From Margaritifera margaritifera (taxonomy: Eukaryota > Mollusca > Bivalvia > Unionida > Margaritiferidae), in contig JAQPZY010001129.1 of the NCBI GenBank assembly GCA_029931535.1, forward strand, positions 62,001 to 126,000: DNA of 64,000 nt, read 5' to 3'. Each line of letters begins with the position of its first letter. Position 1 is the first letter of the stretch. The position numbers and the translations under genes were made by a program. Shown one piece after another: positions 36,080 through 51,250 of this stretch. The notes beneath the pieces were generated by a model. That model had not been told where the DNA came from and ran no database searches. It was given only the letters and a program-made list of their open reading frames with translations.

Positions 36080-36111
36080 GGTGTGTGTGTGTGTGTGTCT
36101 GTGTGTGTGTG
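36080..36111. repeat. (GT)n microsatellite
   Basis: About 16 GT units with one CT interruption. Confidence 0.95.
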
Positions 36112-37106
36112 AATAAAAATCAATCCCGTTACAAAATGCAATAAGATAGACTAAAGTCATCAACAAATAGACATTGTTGTTTCTAGATTTAGAAACTCAC
36201 AATCAAAATGCGATTACTAGGGAAGTTTCTGCCTGACATTGCATTGTATAGCCACTACTTGAAAGTTGAAAACTTCAACATGATTTTGGCACACAATAAT
36301 CAATCAATGTAACATGACGCAAAATCTTTGACATCACATTTTTATAGGTGTAGGTGAACTCTAGAGATGAAGCTCGTGTCCAAATGTCCTCAACGTTAAA
36401 CTGCCCATGGACGTTGCCTGATTCTGCCAGTAATCACTTAACGTAAAGTTATCGGGCATTATTGCATAAAGGTTTACAGAAAATTGACCAGGTCTACTGC
36501 TAGATGACCTGGAAAATAGACTGAGTTATTTTGAACAGTGAGTAATCAACTCTAAAAAGATAAATCCCTTTAAATGTGAAAAGGTTTCACGCCATGGCTA
36601 CGTCCTCTTTCGAGTCGTCCATCTGCCTCGTCAAGTCTTTTTACAATGTATTATGACATGGCCACAACACCCAATGTCGTTTGATTTTATGTTCACCATC
36701 ATGGTTCTGGGTTTTTAGGATACCCTTGGTGGGTTGAGCTAATACTTATGTTGTTGATGCTTAAAGAGTTTCACGTAATAATATCTTTTATGGAAAGGAG
36801 ACGACTCTGAATTCTTTCGAAACGCCATTCCTTCGCTCGAATATTTTAATTTCTTAGTTTTCAAATTTAAACATGTCATTCACAAAACCTTTCATGAAGA
36901 TATCGTGGCCAGTGATGACAAGAGGTTTCAGGGCAAATAGATTCTTGAGCATAAAAATCAAAAGGTGTTGATCCTTTCATCTTGAAATTATGGTTAATAA
37001 GTCATGAACGTGTGAATTAGTAACTTATTGACCATAAATGACGATGGATATTTCCTTAATGCTAAAAGTACAAACGTTTCTCTGTGATGGATTTAATAAA
37101 AGGGTT
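36112..37106. other. unassigned stretch
   Basis: Nothing recognised. Confidence 0.4.
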
Positions 37107-37322
37107 GTAAACACTAAGAGTACACGTGATGAAATGGACTTTGTAAACACTAAGAGTACACGTGATGAAATGGACTTTGTAAACACTAAGAGTACACGTG
37201 ATGAAATGGACTTTGTAAACACTAAGAGTACACGTGATGAAATGGACTTTGTAAACACTAAGAGTACACGTGATGAAATGGACTTTGTAAACACTAAGAG
37301 TACACGTGATGAAATGGACTTT
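37107..37322. repeat. 36-bp minisatellite, 6 identical copies
   Basis: GTAAACACTAAGAGTACACG followed by TGATGAAATGGACTTT, repeated six times from 37107 without a single difference that I can see. The unit is a multiple of three, which opens frames of 88-100 codons on both strands (e.g. NTKSTRDEMDFV). These start and end just outside the array and I do not call a gene. Confidence 0.97.
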
Positions 37323-37701
37323 GTACATATAATTGCTTGAGTTGTTATAAAATATCTTTACCCGTAAAATTAGTCCAGGTTGAACGAGATTTATCTACTC
37401 ATAGATTAAAATCACCACAGAAATCAGTGATGGTTACCATCGGAGCTAAAAGTATTATATTAATTTTGTACAAGTTGCATTTAAAATTATAAAAAAAACG
37501 CTATATTTTTCGTAAAGGAAAACAAAATGTGTCATGAAAATGTGATGATAAAGAATTTGCAAATTTTTTGTGAGTCCTGATTGGACATATAAAACTGAAT
37601 ACATAGGACATATTGGTTATTAGAAATAGCCGACTTTGTATCACATATACGAAAGACACATTAAACTTAATTTCAAATGCAAATTATTATGAACGTGCGC
37701 A

Positions 37702-37794
<93 letters not shown>

Positions 37795-37795
37795 T
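37702..37795. repeat. (AT)n-(GATA)n microsatellite
   Basis: AT to about 37766, then seven GATA units. Confidence 0.97.
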
Positions 37796-38677
37796 ATTCG
37801 ACAGGAAGGAGAGAAAGATATCAGAGAAGAATGCGGATAAACAACTGTCAATAATAACACCTGGTCTTTTTTTTTTTTTTTGCAAAACTAAATTAGGAGT
37901 TCATTCATAACAATTATAATAAAAACCGAGGTAATTAGCACCACATACGGAAACTTTCCATAATGCAGAGAAAGACAGCATGTAAATCACTTGTTTAATG
38001 AAGTTAAAAGGGTTCATTTGATACGTTGAATAGTAATTACACAAGTATATGTTTAAGTGAGATCGACGATTTTTTTGTTTTTAATAATTCCATTTGTTCT
38101 TACGAATGTGACTGTTTTTCATCCTTTGTTTCAGACTGCAAAACGGACAGATTTATCTCATCGTGTTTTTCATGTTTCAGCTTTATTCAAAGCCTCAATA
38201 CTAAACCCGAAACGTTATAAACATTTCCAGTTCAAATTTACCCCAAATTAATATGAAATTCACATAAATCTAAAACCCATAGAAACACGTTACCGTCGCA
38301 ACCTGCCCGATGTAAGTTTCGTGTTTTGCGAACTCATTGACCTATGCAAGATTTGCCCTAACCAAGTGACTGACAGAATATAAGGGTACGTTAAAAACAA
38401 TTGTAATCGGGCCATGAACTAGACACAAAGTAATAACAGCAATAAAAAATCGGACACATTTGGCAATGAGACACCATGCTCACCGCCTAAACTATCATTT
38501 GGGGGATTAAAACAGACTAAATTTTTCAACTAAATTCCGCAATGATTATTAATACTAAGGGGCATAAGACATGTTATATTGTTAATTTATAACAAAGTAC
38601 AGTAACAAGATTTTAGTTTCAAAACCGCTCTGCACACTGCCACTGGTATGTTGTATCGTAATATATACTGCTCCTGG
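37796..38677. other. unassigned stretch
   Basis: A T run lies at 37867-37881. No gene or repeat recognised. Confidence 0.4.
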
Positions 38678-39212
38678 CACGGTTCTTACTTTGATGGGCC
38701 TATTCTGGTACGGTTCTTACTTAGATGGGCCTATTCTGATACGGTTCTTACTTAGATAGGCCTATTCTGATACGGTTCTTACTTAGATGGGCCTTTTCTG
38801 GTACGGTTCTTACTTAGATGGGCCTTTTCTGGTACGGTTCTTACTTAGATGGGCCTTTTCTGGTACGGTTCTTACTTAGATGGGCCTATTCTGATACGGT
38901 TCGTACTTAGATGGGCCTATTCTGGTACGGTCCTTACTTAGATGGGCCTATTCTGGTACGGTTCGTACTTAGATGGGCCTATTCTGATACGGTTCTTACT
39001 TAGATGGGCCTTTTCTGGTACGGTTCTTACTTAGATGGACCTATTCTGGTACGGTTCTTACTTAGATGGGCCTTTTCTGGTACGGTTCTTACTTAGATGG
39101 GCCTATTCTGATACGGTTCTTACTAAGATGGGCCTATTCTGGTACGGTTCTTACTTAGATGGGCCTATTCTGGTACGGTTCTTACTTAGATGGGCCTATT
39201 CCTGTCTTTCTT
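38678..39212 (+). repeat. 31-bp minisatellite, about 17 copies
   Basis: TACGGTTCTTACTTAGATGG followed by GCCTATTCTGG, with TATT/TTTT, GGTA/GATA and TTCT/TTCG variants. Confidence 0.96.
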
Positions 39213-39500
39213 ATGTGGTTATAATATGCTGACTTGAGCGAAATAACGATGACTCGGGTCATTTATCATATTAATGTTTGTGGCCTGCACAGCTCTGATG
39301 AGTTGAAAAGAAAATGCGATCGCATGTCAAACTCGTAATAACGTCGCCAATAAACATTCCATTATGTTATTTTTTAGTGTGGTTGTAGCTACATGGTTCA
39401 ATCACGGTGTCATTTACACATAGAACACGTGAAACTGTCTTAACAGAATTTTCTACCGCATCTCGGCTTCTTATCATTTTAAAACTTCCTTTTTGTTTCT

Positions 39501-40008
39501 AAAAGGATCCCATTGAAATAGCTTAGGTGTACAAGTTCTAAAAGGATCCCATTCAAATAGCTTAGGTGTACAAGTTCTAAAAGGATCCCATTCACATAGC
39601 TTAGGTGTACAAGTTCTACAAGGATCCCATTCAAATAGCTTAGGTGTACAAGTTCTAAAAGGATCCCATTCAAATAGCTTAGGTGTACAAGTTCTAAAAG
39701 GATCCCATTCAAATAGCTTAGGTGTACAAGTTCTAAAAGGATCCCATTCAAATAGCTTAGGTGTACAAGTTCTAAAAGGATCCCATTCAAATAGCTTAGG
39801 TGTACAAGTTCTAAAAGGATCCCATTGAAATAGCTTAGGTGTACAAGTTCTAAAAGGATCCCATTCGAATAGCTTAGGTGTACAAGTTCTAAAAGGATCC
39901 CATTCAAATAGCTTAGGTGTACAAGTTCTAAAAGGATCCCATTCAAATAGCTTAGGTGTACAAGTTCTAAAAGGATCCCATTCAAATAGCTTAGGTGTAC
40001 AAGTTCTA
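39501..40008. repeat. 39-bp minisatellite, 13 copies
   Basis: AAAAGGATCCCATTCAAATA followed by GCTTAGGTGTACAAGTTCT. Unit length of 13 codons keeps a 178-codon minus-strand frame open (LELVHLSYLNGIL repeats). Unit differences are single substitutions (CAAATA, GAAATA, CACATA, CGAATA) and mostly change the residue, giving no sign of protein constraint. Confidence 0.97.
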
Positions 40009-40044
40009 AATGCACAAGAATTAATTAGCTAACATTCATTGCTA

Positions 40045-40715
40045 AGCATTAACATAAATAAAAGTCATTTTCTTGCCACAAGGTTATTGTGTTTGTGTAT
40101 TGTTCCATTAAATCTCGTTTTTATCCCGTCTACCATGTTGAAGATTTATTGTTGTCATCTGTTATAATTAAAAACCACAGTTTGGCAGTATACTTACGTA
40201 GAAGTGTTCATAGTGGATACGGTTCCATGTTTGTATATTAATATCGAATATGTGTAAATCATGCTACTGTAACATCAATACGTGGGCTATCAATGTTATT
40301 TTTCACAGAATTTTTAAATGCATTCTAATACCCACTATTATTTCATTAAAACGCAATCCTTGTGCCTACAGAAAAACGGCAAGACTCGGCCTTAGGATAT
40401 ACAATTTCCACATCTTCGTACATTGGTTGAAGTAGATTTGCCCTTTTTTTCTAAAAAGAATAAATTAAAATGGTTAATACTTTTGTTTTGCCCTGTATGC
40501 ACCATCAGCTCTTCTTAATTGTAAATTGTCTACACCCATTGTTATTCAGAACGTTAAACTAGATAAAAGTAATTTTCTTGCTCCAGGGTTGATTGCATAT
40601 TTTTGTTGTTTTCTTTAAGTCTTGTTTTCGACCCTTCTACCATGTTGAGGGTTGATTGTTACCATATGATTATTGGACACGAATTCGCATTATGATTTCT
40701 TAAAACCACAACAGG
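40045..40715 (+). repeat. diverged direct duplication, units ~500 bp apart
   Basis: The block at 40058-40190 (ATAAAAGTCATTTTCTTGCC ... CTACCATGTTGAAGATTTAT TGTTGTCAT ... AACCACAGTTTGGCAG) returns at 40562-40715 as ATAAAAGTAATTTTCTTGCT ... CTACCATGTTGAGGGTTGAT TGTTACCAT ... AACCACAACAGGCAG. The second copy carries an insertion of ~20 bases. Confidence 0.75.
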
Positions 40716-41437
40716 CAGATATAATGCAATGCTAATATGTTGATGTCAAACATTTGTAGAGCTTGGCATTGTGACAAGAACAGGTAGGCTAACTCATGTT
40801 CATGATTTTCTTGACATGGTTGAAAGTCATCACAATTGTATGCAATTCTTATTTACCTAAAATACAATCCTACACAAGACAGGTGCGGATATTAATTTAG
40901 TTGGATAGGAATTTTATACTTCACAAATAAATTCTCCCTAATAAACTTTGTTTATTTGTGTGGACACCTCCAGACTCCTCCCCCTTCCCACAAGCAGTGA
41001 GAAAATCGGTAACCCTATTAGGTGCCCCTCCTCCCCGGTCCGAAAGTCGAAAGGCTTTTATATTTGTATATGTCCCCTTCCCAGGTTTTTTTATTGTTAT
41101 GTTGGTATACTTTTTGAAAACAAATATGATAGAATTTGGATGTGTTTAGATCCCTGTTGCCAGTTTTCCAGTGTTTCCGTCCCCAGGGCCTAAAGTGCAT
41201 TTCAATCAGGCTTCTACTTCCGTCATCAGGCATTACACGCTTTGGCTGATTTCCTCATCCCTTTTAGTTTAACAGTGATTCTTGCCATGGATCTATGTCT
41301 CCTAGTCCCTTTCTTATTTTTCTTATTTGTATATTTTGTGATGCGTTACTTGTACACGTTTTTATCCCTTCATTTATATTAATGTTTGGGAACGGCCCTT
41401 CAGTGTATCAAATAGATTCTGAGTTATTCATTTACAG

Positions 41438-41439
<2 letters not shown>
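40716..41439. other. unassigned stretch
   Basis: A C-rich patch at 40970-41040 gives overlapping short frames on both strands; none is recognised. Confidence 0.4.

Positions 41440-41489
<50 letters not shown>
41440..41489. repeat. (AT)n microsatellite
   Basis: About 25 AT units. Confidence 0.97.
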
Positions 41490-41490
<1 letters not shown>

Positions 41491-41929
41491 CGAAAAGGCA
41501 TTAATTGAATGAAGACAAAGAAAAAATAGTTATTGTCTGTACTGAGTGTCTGCGTGATATGTGTATTTTGGAATCACAATTGCTAGTATATGTTTTTTGT
41601 TTTGTCCCCTTTGACTTGTGATGTCATTTCTCTAGTTATCAATATATTGTGATAAGGCAGACAAAGTTAATATTTCCGAACCGCTTTTACAGGAAATTGC
41701 CATATAAAAGCTAGCCAGTCATTTTGTTAACTTGTGAACATTTCTGGTGTGTACAGTGGTTAACATTTGTGTATTTGACTTAGCACGTGTAAGTACTTCA
41801 CACACCATTTGTATTGAGTTTAAAAGAACTGAGTGTCCTTAGTACTCAAGTGCATGATAATACTATGTTTGTCTTAGTGAGTATTATTTTACCACGACAC
41901 TATTGTCATGATGTTTAGTTAAATCTAAA
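41490..41929. other. unassigned stretch
   Basis: Nothing recognised. Confidence 0.4.
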
Positions 41930-42300
41930 TGAAAATGGTGCCGATCTGACATCTAATATGGCCGCTTCGGCAGCCATCTTGAAAATTTTGTTTTCACTAC
42001 TCCTCCTGAATGCATGTCAGATCAACATGGGGTTTTCACTAAAAGATTTCGTATGATGTCTAGTTGATCCTAAATGGAAATGGTGCCGATCTGATATCCA
42101 ATATGGCCGTCACGGCAGCCATTTTGAAAATCTAGTCGCTAGTCCTCCTGAATGGATGGTCATCTCAACATGGGGTTTTGGCCAAAAGACTTCTGATGAT
42201 ATCTGCTTTGTTTTAAATGAAACTGGTGCCGATCTGACATCCAGTATGTCCACAACAGCAGCTAATTTGAAAATCTTGTTATCGCTGAAGAATATCAGAG
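41930..42300. repeat. second locus of the ~145-bp repeat seen at 6.2-6.9 kb
   Basis: Units with GGTGCCGATCTGACATC, CAATATGGCCG and CAGCCATCTTGAAAAT have landmarks near 41958, 42103 and 42245 (spacings 145 and 142). Same orientation as the 6-kb array. The frame 42156-42407 overlaps it and is spurious. Confidence 0.85.
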
Positions 42301-43192
42301 CTGATTTCAACACTCGGCAGTTAAAAGGAAGAAATTGTCTTATCTTGAATTCCTGGACATTCTTTTCGCACAGTAGAGCATCGGTCCCTTCAAGGGACTC
42401 TTGTTAAGATCTGTTGTTTCCCCTTTTATATAAAACGGTAATTGTTCCTTCTGTTACTACTCTAGGTCTTACAGATATGTAACAGAAAGAAAGTGAAACC
42501 AATAAAATCAGGTAAAATCAAGAAGCAATTTATTTCCAGACAATTAAAGTGAAAATTCAAACGACACTTTCAGTTTGTGAGTTAAATTCCAAATAATCCT
42601 AAATGTCCTAATCACAAGTCCAAAATAATAGAATGTTCCGAATGAATTCCAATAGCCTTGAATGTCCGGATGTACCACAAAAATGTAATCCAGAATGTAT
42701 TTGAATGAGTTCACATAAATCCCAAAATCATGTATTAATCCAAAAGTCAGTGAGCACTTTAATATTTACAATATATAATTTAAATAAATAATTACTCTGA
42801 AATTATATGATTTCAACAACACAGCTAAAATAGATTCCTTACAGACTGATCCTTTAGAACCGGAATTCTAGAACATGAATGAAATTATTCACCAAAATCT
42901 GTATATAAATACACATGCCTACATGACCTATGTCACATCAGAATATGAGTAATTCTAATGGAAAAAAAATACTTGCCTACCTGACACATGTCACAACAGG
43001 ACTTGTTGCCAAATACTATGTAAACAACTGGACAAAAGTTAAGTATGTATTTTCAAATAACCATACAACTTACAACCATAGACAAAAGTTAAGTATATAA
43101 ACATCATATATAACTCTTCTTTCATAGAAGACATTTCTCCATGTAAGAAAATGTTATATAGTATTTCTAGAATCGGCGTTAATTGTATTTCA

Positions 43193-43195
<3 letters not shown>
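42301..43195. other. unassigned stretch with short local duplications
   Basis: CATGCCTACATGACCTATGT CACATCAG (42914-42942) and TTGCCTACCTGACACATGTC ACAACAG (42972-43000) are diverged copies, as are AGACAAAAGTTAAGTATGTA (43031) and AGACAAAAGTTAAGTATATA (43080). May be part of an unrecognised interspersed repeat. Confidence 0.5.

Positions 43196-43259
<64 letters not shown>
43196..43259. repeat. (AT)n microsatellite at the LINE truncation point
   Basis: About 32 AT units. It directly abuts the reverse transcriptase start of the minus-strand LINE. Confidence 0.96.
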
Positions 43260-43262
<3 letters not shown>

Positions 43263-44605
43263 CTGCAGTTAGGCCAGCTGAGCCTGGAGATTTTCCTGTA
43301 TTCAGTTGTTTTATTGCTTCTTTGATTTCAGTATTTGTTATACAAATTATCAGATGAATTCTTAGACGATTCAGTTATATGTATAACTTCAACACTATTA
43401 TAACATTCGCATATTGTATCTTGCTGTATATTTTGTTTGGTGTAAATATTTGTGTAGTATTCGTGTATTTCGTTAATAATTTCATTTCTATCTGTAATTC
43501 TTCTATTTCCTGAATTTACATTTTCCAAATATCTTCTTTTTTTTCCCTCTTCTGAGTTATTCTCTTCTATATAATCCCCTTGCCTTTGTATATATATATA
43601 TATATCCAAATTTACGGACTCTTATTTTCGTTCCATATATCCCCTTGCTTTTGTATATATGTCTCCAAATTTACAAACTCTTATTTTCGTTCCATATATC
43701 CGTTTGCTTTTGTATAGATGTCTCCAAATTTACGGACTCTTATTTTCGTTCCATATATCCCTTTGCTTTTGTATATATGTCTCCAAATTTACGGACTCTT
43801 ATTTTCGTTCCATATATCCCCTTGCTTTTGTATATATGTCTCCAAATTTACGGACTCTTATTTTCGTTCCATATAATCCCCTTATTTTTGTATATATGTC
43901 TCCAAATTTACGGGCTTTTATTTTCGTTCCATTTTCTTTATACTGCTCTAGTCTTTCATATACTTCTTTTGCATCGTTTTTCACTTCTGTTTGTTTAAGC
44001 ACTATTCATAATATTAATACATTCTTTTTCTATATTTTCTCTGTCGCTTCTTTTCTGTACAAAAAAGTTCGGTTAGTCTTTTAATCTTTCATTGCAATTC
44101 CTCAAATTCTTTTCTGATGGCAACTTTTCCATGTTCGTATGAATCTTTAATTGTCTTCCTTACTTAGATACAATAAAATAAATCTTGTGGTATATAATTA
44201 TTAAATTTCCACGTCCCCGGACCCATTTTCAGTCTTTCAGACATTATCATTGTTATATTGTTACATTTACCCGAAGGTGATCAGCAATTATTATAAAAAA
44301 AATTTAAAAATCTATTTTTGCATTCTTTTATAGATGTTTCGAGGTCTTTTGTTGTATAAAATGTATCGATCCAACTCTTTTCTCCTTGTTTGTGTGTAAA
44401 TCTATATTCTCTTTTATCTATGTTTCTCAATCGAAAAATATCTATTAATTGTGTTTTTATCAATTCGATTCCTATTTTGTTTTAATAAATTCCTACATTT
44501 CTCATTAAAACGTCTGGTTCCAGCTATTTCTTTACCTATGAAATTAAAATCTCCTCATATGATTATATTTTCCATATTGAACTGTTGTAATCAGATTGTT
44601 TGTGA
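43259..44605 (-). pseudogene. degenerate Tx1/L1-like LINE ORF2: endonuclease end, linker, start of reverse transcriptase
   Basis: Read from high to low coordinates. At ~44555-44480 GDFNFIGKEIAGTRRFNEKC carries the GDFN motif of the apurinic-type endonuclease of LINEs. After a frameshift, ~44460-44290 reads LIDIFRLRNIDKREYRFTHK and SWIDTFYTT, the matching C-terminal endonuclease block. The linker follows with a tandem expansion (own entry), then RNEIINEIHEYYTNIYTKQN (~43510-43450). After another shift, TEIKEAIKQLNTGKSPGSAG (~43330-43270) and LTADLY mark the start of the reverse transcriptase (GKSPG.DGL in the family). The reading ends at the AT microsatellite, so palm and thumb are missing. 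Upstream codons before GDFN are too worn to read. Clade is inferred from these motifs; not functional. Confidence 0.88.
43585..43935. repeat. 59-bp tandem repeat inside the LINE linker, about 5.9 copies
   Basis: CTTATTTTCGTTCCATATAT, CCCCTTGCTTTTGTATATAT and GTCTCCAAATTTACGGACT recur every 59 bases (43621, 43680, 43739 and on). On the minus strand the unit encodes KIRVRKFGDIYTK-type residues in frame with the LINE linker, but 59 is not divisible by three, so each extra unit shifts frame. Confidence 0.93.
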
Positions 44606-45129
44606 ATTTTAATATATATATATATATGTATTCGTAATTAGATGGTACATACACATTTAACAAATGCCGATTAAATTGTGATGTGAATTAGTTACCCTTT
44701 GAATATTTCTTCTATATTTATATGTTGGCATTGTAACTTACTCCATTTATTGCTTAAAAATATTTCTACTCGTGCTTTATCTTCGCTTTAACTTTGTGTA
44801 CAAAAGCGTTAAAAAAGTTTGACCATTATATATATTATATATTCAGTGGTCATATAGTGAGTTTCTTTGAAAAAAAATACAATATCATGATTTTTGTATT
44901 TACTGTAATCTGTTTTTCTTTTTATCAGTACTATTCATTTTTATTGATATTACTTATAACATATCTCCTTCCTTTAAAAAAAAAAAAAAAAAAAAACAAC
45001 ACAAAATTAAAAAAACATGAGTTAATGATCTGTTATTATTATTTCGCTGCTTTTCTTTGTTTTTAAATTGTTTGGGGTCGTATTTATGAAATAGAAATAT
45101 CATTCAGTATTTGAATATTAATTATTTTA
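44606..45129. other. worn middle of the LINE
   Basis: Lies where the N-terminal endonuclease should be; only AT-rich DNA and a run of 21 A (44976-44996) are visible. Confidence 0.4.
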
Positions 45130-46330
45130 GTGTCAAATGCTTTGCGATGCAATATTCTGTGACTGTTGTGTATCTCTTTCTTTAATTGATAACTGTTGCT
45201 TTATTTGTACCGAAAGTGGCATAGATGCCACTACTGGTTTGATTGGTATTATTTTGTACGTTTCAAAAGAGTGTGTTCTTTCTGTTGACGGTTTTCTTAT
45301 TGTATCTGTCACTTCCTCCAGCGTGGGCCACTCGCCCACGGTGGAGGTCCTTTTTTGTTACTTAATTGTCTCCGCGACATGTATTGTACATCTGGAATGA
45401 AATTTGGCTTGGGTCTCCAGAATTTCCCGGCTTTCTGTTTCCATTGGGAGAGTCGGGCTGTTCTGGAGTGTGTTCTTGTTCTTTTTCTTTTAGTTCCCTT
45501 TTTTTCCCTTATCATTATTTTATCTCTCTTCTTATTTTGCTTATCTCTCTGCGGACCTCTGTATCACTGTCAGGGCATGATACTCTCATTTTGAAGCGGT
45601 GGGAAATCGTCTTCTTTGAAAAGCTGAGAGACTAGCTTTGAGACCGTAGGGGGCGACCCACCCCGAGACACTATCTCTATTTCCACTTCATTTCCTTCCA
45701 TTTGTGAGGTCGCTCCCCCCCCTCCTCCACCTCCAAGGCTCTCTCCTGTTCATCTTCAGATATTTCTCCAATCGGATCATTCTTTTTCTTCTTCTGATGC
45801 CACCACCTCTGCGTAACCCTGCTCGGTTATTAAACGACTTAGATTTGCGGTGCAATCTCTGAGCAAGTGAATCAGTTTCTTACAACACGCACACAGTCAA
45901 AATAACACGATTTCACGAGCAATATGATCATGTAAAAGAACGTTGGGACTTTCTGAACCGCCTCCCTATCGATTTGCAAGATTCTTCCCCTGCCATTATT
46001 TTATTGTAGCCCCATATAGGTGGCCATTTTATGTCCCTTCACCCCAAAATCTAATTTCAAATTTCTCGACTAATTCATGTGCTGGAATTTTGAGAGGGAG
46101 CCCAGTGATATGAATGTCAATGTTCTTCCTCTCTATTACTCTTTCAAAAGCGAGGGCCTCCTAAACCTTAACTTCTTTCGCCTTTATTTATAAGATACCT
46201 CCGAGAAGAAGCTGATTCTCTTCTTTGGCATATAAGGCAGATTTGCCTTTACTGATGTTTTGGAGAGCTTATATTCGGTCAATGCGGCTAAGAGGTAGGA
46301 CAGTCATTATACTCGACTTCTGAGAGATTC
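45130..46330 (-). pseudogene. degenerate LINE ORF1 with zinc knuckle
   Basis: On the minus strand, ~46145-46075 reads ERKNIDIHITGLPLKIPAHE, like the RNA-binding part of Tx1/L1-group ORF1 proteins. At 45893-45852 CACCKKLIHLLRDC gives the C-x2-C-x4-H-x4-C zinc knuckle. Then a charged, Gly/Arg/Glu-rich stretch, and two open pieces at 45515-45309 and 45339-45133 in different frames (ending WASGPRWRK and ... QSQNIASQSI). Stops and shifts break it in at least four places. Order and strand agree with ORF1 lying 5' of the ORF2 remnant at 43.26-44.6 kb. Confidence 0.7.
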
Positions 46331-50219
<3,889 letters not shown>

Positions 50220-50389
50220 CAGTAAAATATTCCTCAACCGGACTTTGTGGAGACCAGTTATTTTAACCGTTTTATAGAGGTGTCAGGAAGTTTGATTAGC
50301 ATCAGAACGGCCATGTTGTACTAAGATATTTAGCCAGTCCAAGAGAGGGAGCCAGGTTACAGACCGGCTGGTTGAGGAGGGTTTCACTA
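50220..50389. mobile_element. Tigger/pogo-like MITE, ~170 bp
   Basis: Left end CAGTAAAATATTCCTCAACC then GGAC; right end, complemented, AGTGAAACCCTCCTCAACCA then GCCGG. Internal TTTTATAGAGGTGTCAGG is typical of short elements with CAGTGAAACCTC-type ends. Ends are next to TA on both sides but the duplication is too short to be decisive. Confidence 0.55.
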
Positions 50390-50869
50390 TAAATGATTTA
50401 TGTAACAACGAAAGTATTCTCAAAATATTTTACTACAAACCCTGATACTTTACATTTTTCCTCCTACTGATTCAATTTGTGCTCAGGAAAGATTTATGCA
50501 GTCATGTATTTAAAGCGTGACGCTGAAATTTTCGCACATTTCTATCAATCACTAGTACCTTTACATAATTTCCATGAAAATCATCGAAAAAACAACGATA
50601 AAATGTATCTGACGAAAATGTGACAGAAACTAATGAATGTTTGTACGAAGAATCGGCACTATGTACTGAAGGATGCCAAAAATAAGTATTACCTCATGTT
50701 AAGAAACTGTAAACGACAAATTATATTGGCATTCATATTCAAATATAAGTTCGGTTCAAGGAATCAAAGTAAAGTAATTTTTCGCTGGCTGTACCTAAAA
50801 CTGAAGGCAGAAGTAATAGTGGTAGTATTCGAGTCTGTGTCTTCGACGTTGCAGCAATAGTATATGTAT
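50390..50869. other. unassigned stretch
   Basis: A 75-codon frame at 50633-50860 is not recognisable. Nothing else seen. Confidence 0.35.
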
Positions 50870-50985
50870 GTATTAATCGTCTTCGTTATAGCAGTAATAG
50901 TAGTAGTAGGAGGAGGAGGAGGGAAAAAGTAGTAGCAGCAGTGCAGTTGAAACAAAAGTAGTAGTAGTAGTTGTTGTTGTTGTTG
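50870..50985. repeat. (GTA)n/(GGA)n/(TTG)n trinucleotide cluster
   Basis: GTAGTAGTAGGAGGAGGAGG, AGTAGTAGTAGTTGTTGTTG and spacers with AGCAGCAG; similar to the triplet flanks at 19.2-19.4 kb. Confidence 0.85.
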
Positions 50986-51071
50986 AAGTGAGACCTATAG
51001 TAGAAAAGTTATACATACAATGGATACGTGCTTCCATTTATCAAGTTTTTCCTTCACCTGAAGTCCGTAAT

Positions 51072-51250
51072 GTCGTAAGAGCGGTTAGTGTGCCGGTCCA
51101 CGACTGAAAGGGTGCGGGTTCGAATCCTACCATCGGATCATCCCGAGTCGACTATTGCAGTGTGTCCGTCGGCAAGACACTTTACTCCAATTACTTCGGC
51201 ACTAATTAACCTACTTGTTCTGTGCCATAAAACCCCAAACCAATCAAATG
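51072..51250 (+). mobile_element. tRNA-derived SINE
   Basis: Head TAAGAGCGGTTAGTGTGCCG (box A region) and GGGTGCGGGTTCGAATCCTA (strong box B). Body CAGTGTGTCCGTCGGCAAGA CACTTTACTCCAATTACTTC GGCACTAA is the shared core; tail CCATAAAACCCCAAACCAAT CAAATGA matches the tail style of the SINE at 13.7 kb. Confidence 0.87.

Noticed and set aside
37025..37340. 88-100-codon frames on both strands with NTKSTRDEMDFV-type repeats
   Set aside because: Product of six identical 36-bp units; both strands are open equally.
39479..40015. 178-codon minus-strand frame with LELVHLSYLNGIL repeats
   Set aside because: Product of the 39-bp minisatellite; it begins and ends at the array edges.
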